A stretch of 25,086 bases of DNA. It comes from Ktedonobacterales bacterium. Lineage in GTDB: Bacteria; Chloroflexota; Ktedonobacteria; Ktedonobacterales; JADMIN01. A program made the translations under genes and the position numbers. Where the stretch lies: the NCBI GenBank assembly GCA_025450405.1, contig JANWHL010000107.1, forward strand, positions 1 to 25,086, given 5' to 3'. The notes beneath the pieces were generated by a model. The model worked only from the letters and a program-made list of their open reading frames with translations. It ran no database searches and was not told the origin of the DNA. Below are positions 22,956 to 25,086 of this stretch, one piece after another (position 1 is the first letter of the stretch; each line of letters begins with the position of its first letter).

Positions 22956-23522
22956 TTAGAGGTCGAAATAGACGTTCTGCCACGGCCAGACCCAGAGCCA
23001 CCCGGACCCGCGGAAGAAGCTGCCCATGAGCACGGTGAGGGCGAAGAAGAGCCCGAGCATCGTAAACAGGGTGATGGACAGCTTGCGGTCCTCGAAGGCG
23101 CGGCTGGGATTCCGATCGAGATAGGGGATGAGCGCCATGCCCACGAGCACCAGGGCGGGCAGCATCACCCCCGCCACGGTGGGCGGGAAGTAGTGCAATT
23201 CCTCCTGCAGGCCGAGGAAGTACCACGGCGCCTTGGCCGGGTTCGGCGTGAGATTGGGGTTCGAGTGGCCTCGCAGAGGGGCGTCCACGACGATGCTGAG
23301 GATCGTGATCATCACCGTCATGAGCATCGCCGCCATGAACTCGCGCACGAGGAGATGCGGCCAGACGAAGACGGAGTCTTCGAGCTGCTTCTCGACACGC
23401 GTGACAGCCTCCTGCTTGACGACCGCCAGCGTGCGGTAGCGCTTCTGCGTCGAGGACGGTGTCGAAATCGGTGTCGAGGTCGGTGTCGAGGACGGGACCG
23501 CGCGCGGCTCGGTGGTTGCCAT
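22956..23522 (-). CDS. Cytochrome b C-terminal (subunit IV-like) subunit
   Basis: A 188-residue membrane subunit equivalent to the C-terminal part of cytochrome b, or subunit IV of b6f. There are three predicted helices (about 62-80, 115-134, 148-168). The Qo-site element is NPAKAPWYFLGLQEE (94-108). The usual PEWY is APWY here, so the canonical Glu is missing; Glu107 or Glu108 follows a few residues later. It ends with a WLWVWPWQ segment. The N-terminus (11-25) is a Ser/Thr/Pro repeat encoded by short tandem repeats. Start: ATG 23522 follows GAAGGAGGAGCGT; an upstream frame extension has no better site. It is the second gene of the operon, 93 bp after the cytochrome b gene. Confidence 0.92.
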   Translation of the reverse strand: MATTEPRAVPSSTPTSTPISTPSSTQKRYRTLAVVKQEAVTRVEKQLEDSVFVWPHLLVREFMAAMLMTVMITILSIVVDAPLRGHSNPNLTPNPAKAPWYFLGLQEELHYFPPTVAGVMLPALVLVGMALIPYLDRNPSRAFEDRKLSITLFTMLGLFFALTVLMGSFFRGSGWLWVWPWQNVYFDL

Positions 23523-23615
23523 ACGCTCCTCCTTCAGCGGTCGTGAATCGAGACAGTCCGCACCCGGTGCGACGTTCAACGAATCCCTACACGAGCGCCA
23601 CTACACGTGAAGGGA

Positions 23616-24440
23616 CTACACATGCCCGTTGGATCCATTGGACCCGTTGGCCCCCGCCAGCGCGCGGGCGGCCTCCAGTTCGCGACGCGAACGGGGTGGC
23701 GGTCCGGCCTCGCCGCCATCCTTGCGAATCCGCCAGAAGTGGACCGCCATCAGCACGGCGCCTGCCAGCGGCAGGCCGATCACGTGGAGGGTATAGAAGC
23801 GGATCAGCGTTGGCTGGCCGACGCCAACCGGCTGGCCCGTGAGGATGTTGTGCGACTGCGTGGGGATGAGCGGCGCGAAACCGGCCATGTTGGAGCCGAC
23901 CGTAATGGCCCAGTAGCCGATCTGGTCCCAGGGCAGGAGGTAGCCAGTGAAGGAGAGGAGCAGCGTGGTCAGGAAGAGCGTCACCCCGATCACCCAGTTG
24001 AACTCACGCGGCGGCTTGTAGGCGCCGTGATAGAACACCCGGATCATGTGGAGCGTCACGCTGATGACCATGAGATGGGCGGCCCAGCGGTGCATGTTGC
24101 GCACCAGGTTGCCGAACGCTACGGCGCTCTTGATCTGGAGGATGTCCGAGTAGGCGACACGCTGCTCGGGCACGAAATAGAACATGAGGAAGACGCCGGT
24201 GATGGTCAACACGAGGAAGAGGAAGAAGGAGATGCCGCCCAGACACCAGGTGTAGGTGACGCGCATCGCCTGGCGGCTGACCTTGACCGGATGCAGGTGG
24301 AGGAAGACGTTGCCCATCATGACCAGGGACTGGTTCAGGGGCGTGTCGGGATAGCCGTGGCGGAAAATGGACCGCCAGACCTGGCTGTCCGTGACGTACT
24401 GGGTAGCCTGGTCCAGCAGGCCGCGGTTGGTCGTACTCAC
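23616..24440 (-). CDS. Cytochrome b6-like N-terminal cytochrome b subunit
   Basis: A 274-residue, four-helix quinol-oxidising subunit. Heme b ligand pairs are His117/His131 (13 residues between) in NMHRWAAHLMVISVTLHMIR, and His219/His234 (14 between), the spacing of b6-type rather than mitochondrial cytochrome b. Cys66 in YTWCLGGI aligns with the Cys that attaches heme ci in b6 and in the Bacillus-type complex, so a third heme is likely. Other conserved parts are GYLLPWDQIGYWA (166-178) and the amphipathic N-terminus. The C-terminus is a Gly/Ser/Asn tail. Start: GTG at 24440 follows AGAGGAGGCAGC; the ATG of the longer frame has no site. It is the first gene of the operon, about 160 nt after the promoter. 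Confidence 0.95.
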   Translation of the reverse strand: MSTTNRGLLDQATQYVTDSQVWRSIFRHGYPDTPLNQSLVMMGNVFLHLHPVKVSRQAMRVTYTWCLGGISFFLFLVLTITGVFLMFYFVPEQRVAYSDILQIKSAVAFGNLVRNMHRWAAHLMVISVTLHMIRVFYHGAYKPPREFNWVIGVTLFLTTLLLSFTGYLLPWDQIGYWAITVGSNMAGFAPLIPTQSHNILTGQPVGVGQPTLIRFYTLHVIGLPLAGAVLMAVHFWRIRKDGGEAGPPPRSRRELEAARALAGANGSNGSNGHV

Positions 24441-24607
24441 GCTGCCTCCTCTGTCGTGGCCGTGCCGTCGGATGCCCATGTCGCGCCCGCGTGCGGGCCA
24501 GGGCCGGTGAACGAAAAGCCGCCCGCTGGCTCATGGCACGGCCGATTGGGCCTTGCCGGAGCGTGCGGTCTCTGGATGGGTGAGCCACCATGCGCCGCAA
24601 CGTAACA

Positions 24608-24636
24608 ATTCTACCAGTTAAGCCCGCGGCGTGCAA
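24608..24636 (-). promoter_or_regulatory. Sigma70-type promoter of the bc-complex operon
   Basis: On the minus strand TTGCAC (24631-24636), a 17-bp spacer and TAGAAT (24608-24613) match the consensus closely. The leader to the GTG at 24440 is about 160 nt. Confidence 0.7.
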
Positions 24637-24653
24637 TTGGCCAGGCAATTGGC
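24633..24653. repeat. 9-bp direct repeat overlapping the bc operon -35 box
   Basis: GCAATTGGC occurs at 24633-24641 and 24645-24653, a 12-nt period. The first copy overlaps the -35 hexamer and the second lies just upstream of it. The position is typical of a regulator binding site. Confidence 0.5.
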
Positions 24654-24894
24654 TAGCCGGACCGTTTGCTTCGGGGTGAGGACGGCAATCAGGCGCCCGC
24701 GGGCTCAGCGGGTCGACGCAATCCGTGGGCGGTTCGCGCGGCCCATCCACCTTACAGTCTACTCACCGCGGCGACTGCGCACCATCAGGTGAATACCTGA
24801 TTTTCCAGCGCGACGCGGGATGAGGGGTGAAACCGCGCCGCCTGTGCGCGGAAGACCCCTGAGGCACGCATTCGCGGCGCGCGTAGGGCCGGGC

Positions 24895-24923
24895 TTGACG
24901 CCGCGGCGGCGGCATGCTAGCAT
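24895..24923 (+). promoter_or_regulatory. Sigma70-type promoter for the zinc-ribbon gene at the window edge
   Basis: TTGACG (24895-24900), a 17-bp spacer and TAGCAT (24918-24923). It is about 90 bp before the partial gene at 25014 and divergent from the bc-complex operon. Confidence 0.65.
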
Positions 24924-25013
24924 AGCGCCGAGCTTTGGGTGAGACAGCGCCCTCGCCCACCATGCGTTGCCATGCGTCGCCAGCGGCATCAGGGAGGTCA
25001 GGCAATACACCAG

Positions 25014-25086
25014 ATGGACGAGACGGGGGCGGTCCAATGCGACCAGTGTGGTCGCCGGTTCGCGGCTGACGGCGACGGGACCACGC
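25014..25086 (+). CDS. Partial gene, zinc-ribbon-like N-terminus
   Basis: Only the first 24 codons are inside the window. They encode MDETGAVQCDQCGRRF and a Gly/Asp stretch; Cys9 and Cys12 form one half of a possible zinc ribbon. AGGGAGG lies 16 nt before the ATG, which is far for a ribosome binding site, so the start may be slightly different. The consensus promoter about 90 bp upstream supports a real gene. The function cannot be judged. Confidence 0.5.
   Translation, partial: MDETGAVQCDQCGRRFAADGDGTT

Noticed and set aside
24759..25037. Small minus-strand frame near the right edge
   Set aside because: It lies antisense across the consensus plus-strand promoter at 24895-24923, has no ribosome binding site and no recognisable motif.

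Overview
The window is a high-GC bacterial chromosome segment. It carries mostly housekeeping and energy-metabolism genes, plus one compact phage-defence operon. The combination of a b6-type split cytochrome b complex with a cytochrome c-cupredoxin fusion, an F420/Ddn-type flavoprotein domain, an ECF41 sigma factor, MutS2, GlgA and a glycine-rich RRM protein fits a Chloroflexota-like bacterium. That placement is an inference; there is no rRNA or other phylogenetic marker here. No tRNA, rRNA, CRISPR array or insertion sequence was recognised.

Layout. 1-928: no convincing gene; two imperfect repeats with hairpins. 929-1885 (+): metallo-beta-lactamase-fold enzyme, convergent with a two-gene minus-strand operon (hypothetical protein, then SRPBCC protein; 1904-2784). 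3285-5033 (+): protein with two DnaJ-type cysteine-rich zinc centres but no J domain. 5229-5936 (+): ClpP, ended by a strong hairpin. 6099-6893 (+): methyltransferase. 7148-7894 (+): hypothetical protein with a C-terminal membrane anchor. 7906-7995: 15-bp tandem array touching the promoter of mutS2 (8120-10480, +).

10575-12175 (-): kwaA-kwaB, a Kiwa-type anti-phage operon with overlapping genes. 12422-13300 (-): monofunctional peptidoglycan glycosyltransferase. 13685-14119 (-): glycine-rich RRM protein with a structured leader. 14502-17065 (+): a two-gene operon of an FAD oxidoreductase fused to a Ddn-like domain and an ECF41-type sigma factor, preceded by a near-perfect ECF41 target promoter, so it is probably autoregulated. 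A hairpin at 17085-17114 separates it from convergent glgA (17126-18874, -).

19250-24440 (-): five-gene respiratory operon, transcribed in the order cytochrome b6-like, subunit IV-like, Rieske, cytochrome c-cupredoxin, and a polytopic membrane protein of unknown family with about 16 helices. It has a clear sigma70-type promoter at 24608-24636 and a 14-bp hairpin terminator at 19169-19200. Together the first four make a quinol-oxidising bc-type complex that would pass electrons through Rieske to heme c and/or a type-1 copper centre. The fifth is the unexplained partner. The window ends at the start of a zinc-ribbon-like gene (25014, +) with its own consensus promoter.

Most interesting points: the ECF41 operon with its cognate promoter and fused oxidoreductase; the Kiwa pair; ClpP with Asn where the catalytic Asp is expected; the unknown polytopic protein in the bc operon; and the tandem array abutting the mutS2 promoter.
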